A stretch of DNA of 64,000 nucleotides from Aquatica leii (GCA_035610365.1 CM069438.1:48976837-49040836), one strand, 5' to 3'; shown: positions 34,501 to 46,831, counted from the stretch's first letter. Notes: generated from the sequence alone by a model not told the origin. Made by a program: numbers and translations.

Positions 34501-34818
34501 GTTCTGCAAGTAAGTTATAAGCATCCTGTGGTTTATCTAAAATAAAAAAAAAATAAAATATTAGAAGCAGTAATGAAATCTACACCTAAAAGTGTTTTGC
34601 TATCTACACGTTCAGGTATGAATTGTTGTGGAATGACATATTCATGAAAAATTATTGTTACACCAAACAACAAAACAGAAACATTTTTAGATTTTTCATC
34701 TTCCAAACTAATTTCCATAAGTGATTCAGTGTATGGTACTTTCTTTTCCAACAAATGTCTACATAATATTTGACCAGTTATGCTTGATCGTGCACCAGAA
34801 TCTACAAATGCTAATCGC
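34501..34818 (-). pseudogene. Element H protease region
   Basis: Next to the pogo insertion the minus strand encodes FVDSGARSSITGQIL in one frame; DSGARSSITG is the aspartic-protease active-site type motif. Later in the domain comes TLLGVDFI (34533-34600). A short low-complexity tract (AAATAAAAAAAAAAT) near 34545 breaks the frame after the protease. Confidence 0.85.
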
Positions 34819-34820
34819 TA

Positions 34821-36811
34821 TCCGAAAATGAAAAATCTTGACGGGCTTATTTTTTACAGATTTGAATTTTGTTATCTGTGTTTTTCCTTTTCTCTTTTCT
34901 TTATTCATTATGTATTTTTTGTCTTTCTTTGTTTGTCTTTCTATTTGTCTATTTTCCTTTTCTTTTGCAAGTTTTGTTTTCTTTTTTGTAGCCTGTTCAA
35001 GTTCTTGCTTGTACGTCGATGAAGTAATTATTGTTGTTTTGCCACGTGTTCGAGATACTCGCTTTTTTTGTGAAATCACCCGCGCTGGAAAAGGTAGCTT
35101 TGGACTTGCTTTTGCAAATACTGTTTTCTCAACTGCTTGCTTAGGTCCCAATGATGAGGGCTGTTTTGTCCAGGAGGAACAGCCAGGTTGAGGATCATCT
35201 GCTGTGTCTATTTGCATTTTGTTACCTTCGTTGCTGTCTTGATCGGGTCCTGGAATTTAATTTGGTACATTAATATTAATTAGGATAGCTTGTACTGCGT
35301 CAGCCCTTTCATTATTTTTTTGGTTTGATTTTAGGCCATGGCGTTACTGCTTGATCGTAGTATGTGCTTAGAGGTTTCATAAAAGCGACGTCAAGGGACT
35401 AAAGCCTATACGTTGTAAGTGGTTGGAATAATAAAATCTCAACGCCATTTGCTCTAGCTTCGTCGATAACATCAACACTTTTAGTGTGTGTTGCCAGACC
35501 ATGTATTAGCAATAACACAGGATTTTCTTTAGTGGCCCCAGTATACGCAATAAACTTTTTAAACAATCCTAAAAAAAGTTCTGCTGTAATCCACCCCGAA
35601 TCATTGCATACGCCCCAAGCTCCTTCTGGCGCATTAACCATCAACTCTGGTTTTATTCGCTTTCTAGGGAAAATCATCATGGGAGGTAAATGACCGGTAG
35701 CACTGAAGCATACCTCTACGGTTATAGTTGCTCCCTTTTCAGCCGACGTTAGTGTACCAACTCGTTTGCGGTCTTTTAAAGCTAGTATCTTGCACCTGCT
35801 TTTAGGGACAATCGAAACACCTCTTCATCACAGTTGTAGATGCGGTTATCAGCAAATTTATATTTGTCATACAATTTTCCCAATAGTTTATAAAAGTCTG
35901 CTACCACAATTTTATTGAAACCTGAAGCTCTAGCACCAGATGTGTTTTCGGGTTTTCTAATTGTAAGTTGTGGATTTCGTTTTAAAATCCCAGACAGCCA
36001 GTCTTTTCCTGCCATACTCATGTGTTCTTTAAACGAAAGAGCTTTGCCGTTTCGTATTGCCAGTTGGTATGCCAAAACTTTTACGTCTCTGGTTGTAAAA
36101 GCAAAAAGTCTACTTTCCATATCTATAATATAACACGGAAGCTCGTTTTCTTCGTAAGTGGTAAAAACTGCAGTCTTTGGACCTAAAGGAACTTTTATCA
36201 ATTGTGGCGTGTTCTGGTTTTTTTGAGCAAAATTGACTTTCCTTTGTAAAGTTGTTCGAGTCACACTATAAGTTTTTGAAGCCAACAAAGTGCCCATTCG
36301 CTTGTCCAAGACGGCGTTGATGGCATTTTTCATGTTTTCTACTAACCATTGAGCTCTATCAGTTTTACGTGTATATGTTCGCACCATCTTAGAACCAAAA
36401 CATAAACTTATACAGAGCGTGATTAAGTTTCGGGGCAAGACGGGCTACCCGGGGCAAGACGGGCTACCTATAGCCCGTCATGCCCCCTAGTAGTTTTAAA
36501 CGTTAATAAAACCCTTTGTGATAAATCATTGAAACAATCCCTCGCATATTCTAAACATCTATGTGTTGCTTAAAAAGACTTTATTGTAGTGATCAAGTAT
36601 CGTGTTGAAAATGAAATCAAAATAATAAGGAACTTACTTAAATTCACTTTTTTTACAGCAGCTCACTAGCACAACAGACCAGTTCGGCAGCATTCAGGTG
36701 ACTGTTTAGCATAAGGAAAACGCGTTGTTCGCTTCTCCAATCATGCTCGATAAGACAGAGAACAAGGATAGCCCGTCTTACCTCTCCAGCCCGTCTTGCC
36801 CCACCCTCCCC
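34821..36811 (-). mobile_element. pogo-like DNA transposon inserted in element H
   Basis: The insert is about 1.99 kb and flanked by TA at 34819-34820 and 36812-36813, the target used by pogo/Tc1-mariner elements. Its right terminus reads (minus strand) GGGGAGGGTGGGGCAAGACG. The left terminus is more degraded but keeps AGCCCGTCAAG near 34838. Removing it brings gag and protease of the host gypsy element together, with a small frame disturbance at the junction. Confidence 0.8.
34960..36387 (-). pseudogene. pogo-like (Tigger/jerky-type) DDE transposase, decayed
   Basis: The likely start is MVRTYTRKTDRAQW at 36387, followed by a CENP-B-type helix-turn-helix (MKNAINAVLDKRMG, ASKTYSVTRTTLQRKVN). 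The second DNA-binding region has ELPCYIIDMESRLFAFTTRD and AGKDWLSGILKRNPQLTIR. The catalytic part has NRIYNCDEEV (first aspartate), then after a frameshift MMIFPRKRIKPELM, GVCNDSGWI and LLIHGLATHT, where the family has LxLDGHxSHT, so the second aspartate reads histidine. The third motif, LDVAFMKPLSTYYDQAV, follows a stop. About 150 residues after it are deleted. A lysine-rich tail (34960-35217), with CSSWTKQP and KKTKLAKEKENRQIER, remains. Upstream, 36430-36490 carries repeated terminal-type motifs. Confidence 0.9.
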
Positions 36812-36815
36812 TACG
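36430..36815 (-). repeat. Repeated terminal motifs of the pogo-like element
   Basis: The motif GGCAAGACGGGCTA or its complement occurs at least five times: two direct copies and one near-inverse copy at 36430-36487, just upstream of the transposase start, and two at 36776-36805 at the terminus. Such arrays are often transposase-binding sites (inference). Confidence 0.75.
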
Positions 36816-37850
36816 TAGCATAGGATGTAGGACATTAACTTTTCCAAAATTGGCAGCTAACACTGCAGAAAATGTTTGCTGTAATTGTTGCATTGTTTTG
36901 GGACACAGATAATAATGAGATGCATTTTGAACATTGGAACTTTACAAACCCAGGTGTACCACAACCATAGCACGTAATCGTTGCAGTTGGCCGTCCACTC
37001 GAAATGGTAGGCGTTGAAGTTACTACCTCTTTGTGCTTCAAGTTTGAGCTGCTGTCAGCTTTCTGAATTCACTCTGTATATGACCACATACTTTGCAGTA
37101 TTTACATTGGTGTCGTTTGGACTGTTTGTTTGATTCTAAAGTCCCTGGCGCTTTCTAAGTTTCATCTAAATCCGATTCAATTGATCGAGCCTTTGTTATC
37201 AATTCATCAAAGTTTCTAATTAAACCTCTCGGAACTCGACTTCTAATTTTTGGATGTAAAAAACTATAGATCGTGTCTAACTTACGTAATTCATGTAACA
37301 TCGGATGGTTTTCCGACGGTAATTGAGATAGCAATGCTCGGCAATGACTAACGAATTGATCGGTTGATTCTGGTTCAGTTTGTTCCTTTGAAAAAAGATC
37401 TTTAAAAATCTTAGGAGACAAGTTTTTGACAATTGCATGCCCTAAGCCTTATAAGGCATCGTCCCAAGTCTTCATCAACGACTTTGCTCCTTGAAACCAG
37501 GTCGATGCACTACTCTCTAATATCATCGATAAACTTCTTAAGGCATTCTCATCCGTAGTGTGAAAACATTCTTTATAAATCTAAATTGCATTGATGATTG
37601 CGTCAACATTTTCTTCTTTCATACCGGAAAAAACAAGACTGACAGTTTGTGTAGCTTGCTATCTCAGAATTAACTGCAGGTTGTGGGGTAACAGCACAAC
37701 TTTGATTGGAAACCATTTGTCGCATCCCATTTAATAACATTTGCAACTGTAGTTCTGTCATCATTATTAGGTCTGACATTTTGTATTTAGCTTCTGCACG
37801 ACTAGGGTGATTTGTCGGAATAGACTCTGCAACAGATGTATTCTTTTGAA
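36814..37850 (-). pseudogene. Element H gag, decayed
   Basis: The capsid-like part (37155-37421) reads IFKDLFSKEQTEPESTDQF, CRALLSQLP and IRSRVPRGLIRNFDELI, matching the retrotransposon gag family. After a stop comes a zinc knuckle, CYGCGTPGFVKFQCSKC (about 36930-36980), of the CX2CX3-4 type common in insect gypsy elements, normally binding element RNA. The frame then runs to the pogo insertion at 36813. More stops occur near 37150, 37450 and 37600. Confidence 0.85.
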
Positions 37851-38177
37851 GTTACACGACGGCGTATCCGTGCGTGAACGGCGTGCTCTTAGAAGGAATC
37901 GTGTTGCAGCTGTGTACACAATTCGAGAAAGACACCAAATTTGAGAAAATTCGCCTCGTATCTAAACTAAGTTTCGTTTTATACGTTCCTTCATATATAT
38001 AGTTTAAACTAATATAAAAGTTTAGACCACAGTTCTTCTGTATATCAAAACGTGGCGAAAGCAGGGTTGTGTCGATTTTCTTCTTCTACCGCAGTAACCT
38101 GCACCTTGTGATGAAAAAACACTTTTACACACTTCTTTAAAGCTTCAAAGGCTTTGGCCACGAGTTGGAGCGCCGTT

Positions 38178-38287
38178 TGTAACATAATTTTATTTTAACA
38201 TGGGTAAATAACATTAACATACTACATGTATAAATTCACGCATAAATCAAAATTCGGGTTGTGTCTCCTCTACCAGTACCGGTTACA
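38178..38287 (-). repeat. 5' LTR of element H
   Basis: The LTR is 110 bp, with TGTAACCGGTAC at its start (right side) and AATTATGTTACA at its end. It shares its body with 31590-31657. The sequence directly downstream (minus strand) does not match a primer-binding site I can name. Confidence 0.75.
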
Positions 38288-40199
38288 TGTTTTAATTTGA
38301 CATTTTATCCCTACCCAGGCAACGAAAACTGGGCGTTTTGAGAATGAATCTAATACAGGGGACAAACATCATACTAAACATTTTTAACATAACATATTCT
38401 TAAAACACTTTAAACTAACTTTAAAATAATGAAAAAAAATTGAGTTATGGTTGCAAGTCAAAAATTCCAGCGTTAATAAAAATGGTCGCGGAACAAAAAT
38501 ATTGGGCGCTTGTGTCTTCAATATGGTTCTTTTGTTTGTTTAGCGCATGGGATTAGCAGAAGGTAAAATTTCAAACCAATTTTTGCATTATATCTAGAAC
38601 CAACTGTTTTATTTAATTTTTGACGGTCATACTGAAGTAATTTGTATTGGACTAACAAATACATACTTACATAGAATTTGTGCATAAAACAAAAAATAAT
38701 TTTTGGTAAACTCCTTAATAACAACTAGTAGTTTTTTTTTTCTGTTTAAATTAAAGCATCTTTAGCAACGTATCTATTTGAAATGTTTAGTTACGAATAA
38801 GGGGAGGTTACGCATGCGGGGAAATAACCAATAAGAGAGAAACCTTGAGTTCAAAAATGGAAGGGGCAATAGTGGGGACGTTGGTCCAACTGATCTAGAT
38901 ATATGTATATACGCGTATTTGTCTCTTATTTTAGTTATTACAAGCAGCTAATTACAGTTGTAGAAAAAAATCAAGAGTATAATGAATAATTAAAGAAAAT
39001 AATAATATGAAAATTTATATTGTTTTGTGCATTTTTTTCTGTTCTAGAGAACAGATATATGTATAGAATTTTGGATTTTACGTATGATAACTGTATATTT
39101 AAATCATAAATGAAACTACCAGCGACGTAAACATATAGTAATGTTAGATTGGAGAATATTTATACTGTGTCAATTTGTGACAGGATTCTAAATGTGTATA
39201 TGCTTTGGCAAATTTCATTTTGCACAGAAAGGATGAATAATTTCTGTGTAAAATGTGTAAGTGCTGGAGCTTTAAATGCTTTGTATAACAGGGATATTAT
39301 TATCAAGTACAAACACCCGGTATTATACTAATTACAGTACCTACATCTGGTGACCGGCACACAATAATAATAATGTCCAAATTCTCCCCATTATCCTTCA
39401 GGTTATAACTACAATAGCTTCCACAACTATGTAAACGGGTTAAATTGATTGTAACTGGAATTAGCATATTTAACATGTCAAACACAAAATCCTTATATAT
39501 AATACAAAACTCCATAAGATTTGGGTAGTTTTTACTAATTCAAATAGTTAATAATTCCATAACAAAAGCACCTTATTTCTGGGGCGGTTGGTAGACCCCG
39601 TTGGGAGCTGAATTTTGTTTGTAAAATTAATTAGCGTTGGTATAACTGCTAAATACATAAATGGATTAAGGTTGGGTCATTATGCGCTAAGTTTCGTGTT
39701 GTTGTATGCAAACATTTTGGCGTAGTCCGCAAATTTAAATAAAACTTATCTGTGTGCTTTCAATAAATTATGGGCATTCGATTTGTGATTATTGGGAATG
39801 TCGATACTAGTTTATTTTAGTTTAAAAATTTAAAACAACCTACAAGCTAAATTAGAAATTGCAATTAATTTTTAATTTGGTTTATTGATTGTACCGTTCA
39901 CTTTTACAATATTTAGATTAAATAATTTGTAATTATCATCCCGATTTACGTATTAGTAATGGCGCTGAAAATTTATTTTTGAAATATTTTTAAGGTTAAA
40001 TTTGTTATTAATGTTAACGTTTTTAAATTTGCAATATAATTAAAAACTACAAAATTGTAAAGCAATTCTTACTACAAGTAAGCAATTCCGGTATTCGAAG
40101 GAAAACCTCGAAGCAAATCTTCTATTTGCAGTTGGAAATGGTCAATTTTTTTTGCACATTGGTTTTTGTGTTGGAGAATCTTCATCAAAATAGATTATT
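38288..40199. other. AT-rich spacer, no recognised gene
   Basis: No frame above about 70 codons has a recognisable motif. A stretch at about 38385 resembles the end of repeat E (CATTTTTAACATAACA). Otherwise I see nothing. Confidence 0.4.
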
Positions 40200-41075
40200 C
40201 TTCTCAACATGTTGAATTAACACTAGCAGCATGGCGAGTGCTAAAGAACTTTAGTGGCGACTCTACTGCTCCACGCATCTGCTCTTGAAAAACAAGATCC
40301 AGGAGAAGAAACCCAGAATGAAACCAGCTGTCTCCTCTAGTTTTTCGATACCGATGATTTAGAGAATGCTATAAAAACCATTAAACAAAACCCAGCTGCT
40401 GATCCAGATACTTTGCGAATGGAGCAAATAGCGCAGCTTAGCAGGACAGCCAAAGCATGGTTTGTAGCAATGATGAGCACTTGCATTCAACGGGAACAAA
40501 TTTCAAAGTCATTGTAAAGCTTGGAGAAAACCTAAAACACGCAAAAAGCTACCGCTCCATCTTATTTCTGTGTCACAGCTACAAACTCTTAAAGAGGACG
40601 ATCTTCATCATCAGAGACAGCATCGACAAAAAACTTACACGAGAAAAAGCTGGCTTCCGTGCTGGCAAATCTTGCTGTCGACAAGTTTTTAACCTCACCG
40701 AATACATTGATGATTATAGACTTGCCTTTGGTTTACGACCCCCCACAATCTTCTCCTCCTCACAGTGTAAAAACTCATCGAGGACTACGAACTTACGATG
40801 ATGATGGCCGTCTATTCCGGAATAGAATGTTTTTAGTTTGTCTTGGCGGGAATTCAAAAGGTGGTATAGGCAACTGTTTTGGCCTCCCTACTTTTCAAAA
40901 TCTTTACCAACCTACTCTAGTGAACTTACGCCGTTTTATGTACCCCGACGATAGCGCCTTGGCCGCTCAATATTCTATCTTTAAAGAAGTGAAAAAAACT
41001 TTTGAGGCAAGACTCGAAACTGTAGGCCGTTATTATACTGACTACCACCTCCGACCCAATCTGACTTAAACGCAA
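40200..41075 (+). pseudogene. LINE reverse transcriptase fragment (jockey/CR1-like)
   Basis: The plus strand encodes DDLENAIKTIKQNPAADPD and an AW..MMSTC block, followed by AKSYRSILFLCHSYKLLKR (family KSYRPISLLCHxYKLLER), REKAGFRAGKSCCRQVFNLT (family EQAGFRPGKSCTxQVLNLT) and EYIDD. After a frame change come GGNSKGGIGNCFGLP and RRFMYPDDSALAAQ. The catalytic YADD reads YPDD. HLRPN closes the recognisable region. The endonuclease and the C-terminal part are missing. Clade assignment is tentative. Confidence 0.85.
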
Positions 41076-41109
41076 GTGTGAATTTTCCATCTAAAAAACT
41101 ACTAAGTTC

Positions 41110-41580
41110 AGAGGAACAGACTGCTGGAAATGTGCAACGAAAAAGTGTGGGAAATAATGAATGGGAACAGCGAAGAAGAAGGAATGGGGGAATATACGTA
41201 CATAGGAGGAAGGGGAGAATCAATAATAGAATTTGTTATGACAAATGAAAGTGGGAGAAAGGATAGAGTCAGACCATCAACTACTGGAATTGACAATGGA
41301 GGGAAGAGAAAGAGAAGATAGAGAAGAAGATGAGGAGTACATAACAAAAAAAAAAGTGGACATCAGAGGGTATAAAAAGATATAAAGAGAGAATAGGGAA
41401 AACGGTATGGGTAGGGAAGGGATTACAAAAGAGTGTGGAGAAAATGAGAGAGATGATGGAGAAAGCAACAGAGAGAGTTAGATTTAGAAAGTGGAAGGAG
41501 GAGAAAAAAGGATGGAAGAAATGGTGGGATAGAGAATGCAAGGAAGTAAAGAAAAATGCAAGGAGAGCATTAAGACAGTG
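41110..41580 (+). pseudogene. LINE endonuclease fragment (purine-rich family K)
   Basis: The plus strand reads CNEKVWEIMNGNSEEEGMGE, then YTYIGGRGESIIEFVMTNES, the last part of an endonuclease (family YTYxGGRGxSVIDYV). Then come a basic linker and WKKWWDRECKEVKKNARRAL (family WWDEECxxxKKxxRRxL). The style and purine-rich composition match the LINE at 56.5-58.6 kb, which lacks exactly this domain. The fragment runs straight into the octamer array. Confidence 0.75.
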
Positions 41581-44500
41581 ATAATTGTAGATAATTTAGA
41601 AACAGTTGATACTTTGATACATCGAAATTTTTTAATACTTTGATGTTTGAATACTTTGACACAATGATACTTTGACACTTTTAAATTGCAAATACTTTGA
41701 TACCTTGGTACTGCAATATTGCAATATTTTAATAGTTTGATGCTTCAATACTTCGATATATTGATACTTCGGCGCTTTGATACTACGATACTTTGGTATC
41801 TGGATAACCATACTTGAATTTATTAGTATTTTGATAAACCAGTACAGCTAGTACTGTTTTGTCGATAGTGTCGATATCTTAATCTGTAAACATTTCAATG
41901 CTTTGATATTTCAATATTTTGATGCTTCGATATTACGATACTGTGATACTTATTTGATTCTGTAATGCTTCGATGTTTTGACATATTAAACTTTGATACC
42001 GTTGACACTTTAATACAGTCAATATGGTTGATATTGTTGATACTGCTGATACTGTCACTAATTTTGAAATCGTGGATGTTATAGCTAATGTTTAGATTCT
42101 TCAATGTTTCGATGCTTGATTCTTTGACAGTTTGATATTTCTGTACTTTGATCTTATTAACCTTTTAACTGCGTAATAAAAGATGATAGACTGTTTATTG
42201 TATGCGCGCCAAAACTGTCTCTTGCGAGTAAACACGCTTAGAGCAGTTTTCTTTTTACGAATATATTCGCTTGGAGTTTGGTACCGCAAACTTGCAAAAT
42301 AACGTATGCAACTACACCGCATGAATATATACAAATTTTACTTGCAGTTATATCCACTTTCAATGGTAAAATAAAAAAAATGTTTAACTGCTAGGAGTGG
42401 AGTTACCAGATAAGAAGTGCCTGGGTTACATGATGATATACGGCGAGCGACTATGTTTGTTTTGAGCAGCTAATAATCAGAACGATTCTTGCGAGTATAC
42501 TTGTTTTGATTTGGTTTGATTTGTATATATTTGTCTTGAGCAAGTTAAACAGTTAATCCGGTTAATACGGGCGATACTGCCGATGCTATCGGCAATTTAA
42601 ATGTTGTGGATACTTTGATACTTTAGTACTTTGGTACTGCAATATCGCAATTTTTTCATAGTTTGATGTTGCAATACTTTGATACATTGATACTTCCGTA
42701 CTTTGATACTACAATATTTTAGTATCTTGATACTTAGATACTTGGATTTCTCACTGTTTTGATACAACAATACCGTTGGTTTTGTTAATACTTCCGATAT
42801 CTTGGTCTTTCAATGTTTTGATGCTTTGATACTTTAATACTTTGGTACTACGATACTTTAATATTTTAATGCTTTAATGCTTTGACACTTTGATACTTTA
42901 ATGCTTTGATGTTTTAGTGCTTTAATGGTTGATGCTTCAACAGTTGTATACTTTGATCTAACTATACCGTCAATACTGCAGATACTGTCGATAATTTTAA
43001 AACTGTGAATATTTTGATACTTCGATTCTGCGATATCGCAAACTTTAATTGTTTGATGCTTCAAATTATTTGATACATTTATACTTGGGTACTTCATACT
43101 ACAATATTTTAGTATCTTGATACTTTGATACTTAGATTCTTCAATATTTTGGCACGTCTATAACGTTAATACAGTTGGTTTTGTTCAATACTGCCAATAT
43201 CTTATCTTTGATACTTTAGTACTAAAATACTTAAATACTTCAATGCTTTCATGTTTGTTTTGACATTTCGATATTTCCATGCTACCGATACCGTCGATAT
43301 TTTGATACTTTAATACTTCGATGTTTGATGCTTTAACAGTTTGATACTTTGATACTATGATATCGTCAATATGGTTGATACCGCCGATACTACTGATACT
43401 GTCAATTAAACCATATATACTTTGATACCTCGGTACGCAGTTTTTAACGGTTTGATGCTATAATACTTACATACGTCAATACCATTAATACTTGATTTTG
43501 TCAATACTGCCCATATCTTGATCTTTTGATGTATCAGTGCTTTGATACTTTAATACTTTGGTACTTTGAGACTTTGATGCATGATGCTTTGGCATTTTGG
43601 TACTTTGATGCTACGGATATCGTCAATACTTTAAAATTGGATGTTTCAATGCTTTGATGCTTGATGATTTAACAGTTGAATACTTGAATACTATGATACC
43701 ACTTATATGGTTAGTACGGTCAATACTGTCGATATCGCATTTTTTTTTAATGGAGTACTTCAAAGCATTGATACCTTTATACTACGGTATCTTGAAATAT
43801 TGATACTTTGATTCATCATTATTTCGATACGTCATTACCGTTGATACCATTGATACAATGCCGATATCTTGATCTTTTGATATTTGATACTCCAATACTT
43901 TTTCATGCTTTTATGCTTCAATATTTTGATATAGCCGATACCGTCGATACTTTAATACAATCAATTTAATTGACACCGTCGATACTGCCGATACTGTTAA
44001 TAATTTTGAAACCGTGAACACTTTGATATTGCGATATCGCAATATTAATAGTTTGATGTTTTGATACATTGATAATTCGGCACTTTGTTGCTTTGATACT
44101 ACTATATTTCAGTATCTTGATACTTTGATTTATAAGTATTTTGATACGTCAATACTGTTGATTTTGACGATACTGCCGATAGCTTGATCTTTTGATGTTT
44201 CAACACTTTGATATTTTATTATTTTGATACTTCGATATTACGATACTATGATAGTTTAATACTTTGATTTTTTGATGTTTTGACATTTTGATACTTTAAT
44301 ACCGTTAATACCGTCAATACTTCAATACCGTCAATATGACTGATACTGTCGATAATTTCAAAACCGTAAATACTTTGATACTTCGATACTGCGATATCGC
44401 AAACTTTTGATAGTTTCATGCTTCAATTCTGTGATTAATTGATATTTCAGTACTTTAATACTACAATATTTTAGTATCTTGAGACTTTGGTACATATATT

Positions 44501-44879
44501 CATCAATATTTTCGTACGTTAATAATATGAAAACAGTTGGTTTTGTTTCATACAGCGGATATTTTATCTTTGATACTTTGGTACCACAATACTTAAATAC
44601 TTTAATGCTTTGATGTTTGTTTTGACATTTTGATACTTTGATGCTACCGATACTGTTAATATTTTGATACTTTAATGTTTTGATGTTTGAGGCTTCAATA
44701 ATTTGATACTTTAATATTATGATATCGTCAATATTGTTGGTACCGTCGATACTGCTGATACTGTCAATAATTTTAAAACAATATATGCTTTGATACCTTA
44801 ATACTTTGGTATTGCGGTATGCAGCATTTTAATAGTTTGATGCTTTAATACTTACATATGTCAATACCATTAATACTTG
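41581..44879. repeat. Octamer satellite array, block 1
   Basis: The sequence is made of degenerate 8-bp units with consensus TACTTTGA (variants TACTTCGA, TGCTTTGA, TACGTCAA, TACCGTCAA, TACTGCGA). Punctuating segments recur every 300-400 bp: GATATCTTGATCTTTTGATG-like at about 41870, 42795, 43195, 43510, 43870, 44165 and 44565, with GCGATATCGCAA and TGGTTGATACTGTCGAT-like segments. This shows a higher-order organisation. From about 41895 it aligns, unit for unit, with 46555-49340. It is not coding on either strand. Confidence 0.95.
42169..42544. mobile_element. TTAA-flanked short element in array, copy 1
   Basis: This 376-bp non-octamer sequence is bounded by TTAA at 42165-42168 and 42545-42548. 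It begins CTGCG and contains GCGCGCCAAAACTGTCTCTT and CGAATATATTC. A sister copy at 46832-47184 occupies the same place in block 2. It has no coding capacity. TTAA targets suggest a piggyBac- or Kolobok-type non-autonomous element (inference). Confidence 0.7.
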
Positions 44880-45185
44880 GTAAACAAGAAATAGTGACTG
44901 AACAAGAGGAAGTATTCAAATAAAATCTAGGAGGAATATTTCAAAGAATTATTAAATATAAACAAAGAAAGGGACGAGCTAACAATTGAGGATCAACCAA
45001 CTGAAATACAGGTGGAGGAATAATTAAAAGAAGATATATACTAAAGAAGTAACGACTGAAGGACTAAAAGTAAGATTGAGAATAAACGAGAACAAAACAA
45101 TAATCATGAAAATAGGAAGTAAATGTACAAAAGGAAGTCTAACAATGCCTGGAAGTTACAGTAACAAAGAATGGAGTCGGGAAAC
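44880..45185 (+). pseudogene. LINE fragment inside the array (RTE-like)
   Basis: This purine-rich, non-octamer stretch encodes GLKVRLRINENKTIIMKIGS, matching the RT palm/thumb block GLxVNxxKTxxMxxGS of RTE-type LINEs. Stops lie upstream. It separates block 1 from block 2 and interrupts a unit that continues as ACTTGGTTTT in the other copies. Confidence 0.75.
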
Positions 45186-45310
45186 ATTTTAATACGTCCA
45201 CACTACGATGCTTTTATACATCGATATTTTATAGCTTCGATGTTTTAATTTCAATACCGTAGATACTTTGTTACTTCGATACTTTGATACTGTAGTACGC
45301 AATCTTTTAA

Positions 45311-45466
45311 TAATAATAATTTTTTAGGGTTAATGGTGTATATATTTGAATTAAAACTTACACAAGATTTCGAGCTTTAGCTAAGTTCTTTGTCAAACTG
45401 ACATCTTAATTTATCTGATTTTTGTTTGAAATATGTTACACTACTAATCCTAAAAAGTTATTATTA
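45311..45466. mobile_element. Short foldback/MITE-like element in array
   Basis: The 156-bp insert has 22-bp terminal inverted repeats matching at 20 of 22 positions: TAATAATAATTTTTTAGGG at the left, with the complement of TAATAATAACTTTTTAGGA at the right. The interior (TTCGAGCTTTAGC, AGTTCTTTGTCAAACTGAC) is unlike the array. It appears once. Confidence 0.75.
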
Positions 45467-46831
45467 TGTTTCATGGTGAAACCTTTATAGATCTAGAACA
45501 TTTTAATTTTTTTATGCTTAAATACTTAAATATCTTGATATTTTGGCATTTTGATAGCTCGATACTACGATACTTTGGCATCTCGACACGTTGATATCTT
45601 AATAGTTTGATACATTGATGCATCGATACGTCAATACGGCTTATTTCGTTGGCACTGTTGATACCTCAATTTTTCGATGCTTTGGTACTTTGATACTACG
45701 ATACCTTGACACATTGACACTTTAATATCTTATTTGAATTTATCGATATTTTTAAATTTTGATGCTTCACTGCCGATATTTTCTATAATTTTAAAACTGT
45801 GATATTTTTATACCTCAATACTTTGATACTGCGGTACGCAATCATTTAATTTTTTAATACTTTAATACATTGATACTTTGGTGCTTTGATACTTCAATAC
45901 TACGATACTTTGGTACCTGAATACTTTGATACTTCGATTTATCAATACTTTGATGTCAATGTTGTTATTACTGTTGGATTTATTGATAATGCCAATATAT
46001 TGATTTTTTGATGCTTTGCTACTTCCATACTTAGATACTTCGATAGTACAATATTTTGATACTTTGATGGTATAGTGCTTGGAAGCTTGATGCTTTGACA
46101 TTTTGACTTTTTTTGTACCGCCGATACTCTTAATACTATAATACCGTCAAATATGGTGTGATACCGTTAATACTGCTGACACTGTCAACAATTACGAAAC
46201 CGTCGTTCAAAGCTTCAATGTTTTAATGCTTTGATAGTTTGACAGTGTAACACAAATATGGTTGGTACCGTCGATACTACCTATACTTTGATACTTCGCA
46301 ATCTTTTATTAGTTTTATTTTTTGATGTTTTGATACATTGATACTTTGGCACATTCAAATAGCAAATACTTTGATATCTCAATACTTTAATACTACGATA
46401 TTGCAATCTTTTAATAGTTTGATGCTTCTATGCTTTGATACATTGATACTTCGTCACGTTGATTTTAGGATACTTTGGATAATAATACTAGAATTCATTA
46501 TTATTTCGATGCGTCAGTACAATTATTACTGTTGGTTTTATTGATACTGCCGATATCTTAATCTTTAGAAATTTTAACGCTTTAATATTTTAATATTTTG
46601 ATACTTCGATACTACCATACTGTGATACTTTAATACTTTGACTCTGTGATGTTTTGATGTTTTAAAATTTTGATACTTTAATACTGTTAATACTTTAATA
46701 CCGTCAATATGGTTGATACTATTGATACAGTCACTAATTTTGAAACCGTGGATGCTTTGATTTTTTAATGTTTTGATGTTTGATTCTTTGACAGTTTGAT
46801 ACTTCTATAGTTTTATCTTATTAACCATTAA

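Larger units (their letters stand above)
31590..38287 (-). mobile_element. Ty3/gypsy retrotransposon H, split by a pogo transposon
   Basis: The order on the minus strand is 5' LTR (38178-38287), gag, protease, RT, RNase H, integrase, polypurine tract and 3' LTR (left of 31657). This gag-pol order, with integrase last, defines Ty3/gypsy. There is no envelope gene. The two LTRs share about 70 bp including AATAACATTAACATACTAC and CAAAATTCGGGT. They differ by a 14-bp gap, and the 3' LTR is truncated on its far side. A pogo-like DNA transposon sits between gag and protease. Every domain carries stops or shifts, so the element is dead. Confidence 0.9.

Noticed and set aside
34780-35191. Plus-strand frames rich in F and C (34780-35191) as a membrane protein
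   Set aside because: They are the complement of the lysine-rich tail of the pogo transposase.
36430-36490. GC-rich inverted repeat as a transcription terminator
   Set aside because: It is explained by repeated terminal motifs of the pogo-like element; a bacterial-type terminator makes no sense in this context.
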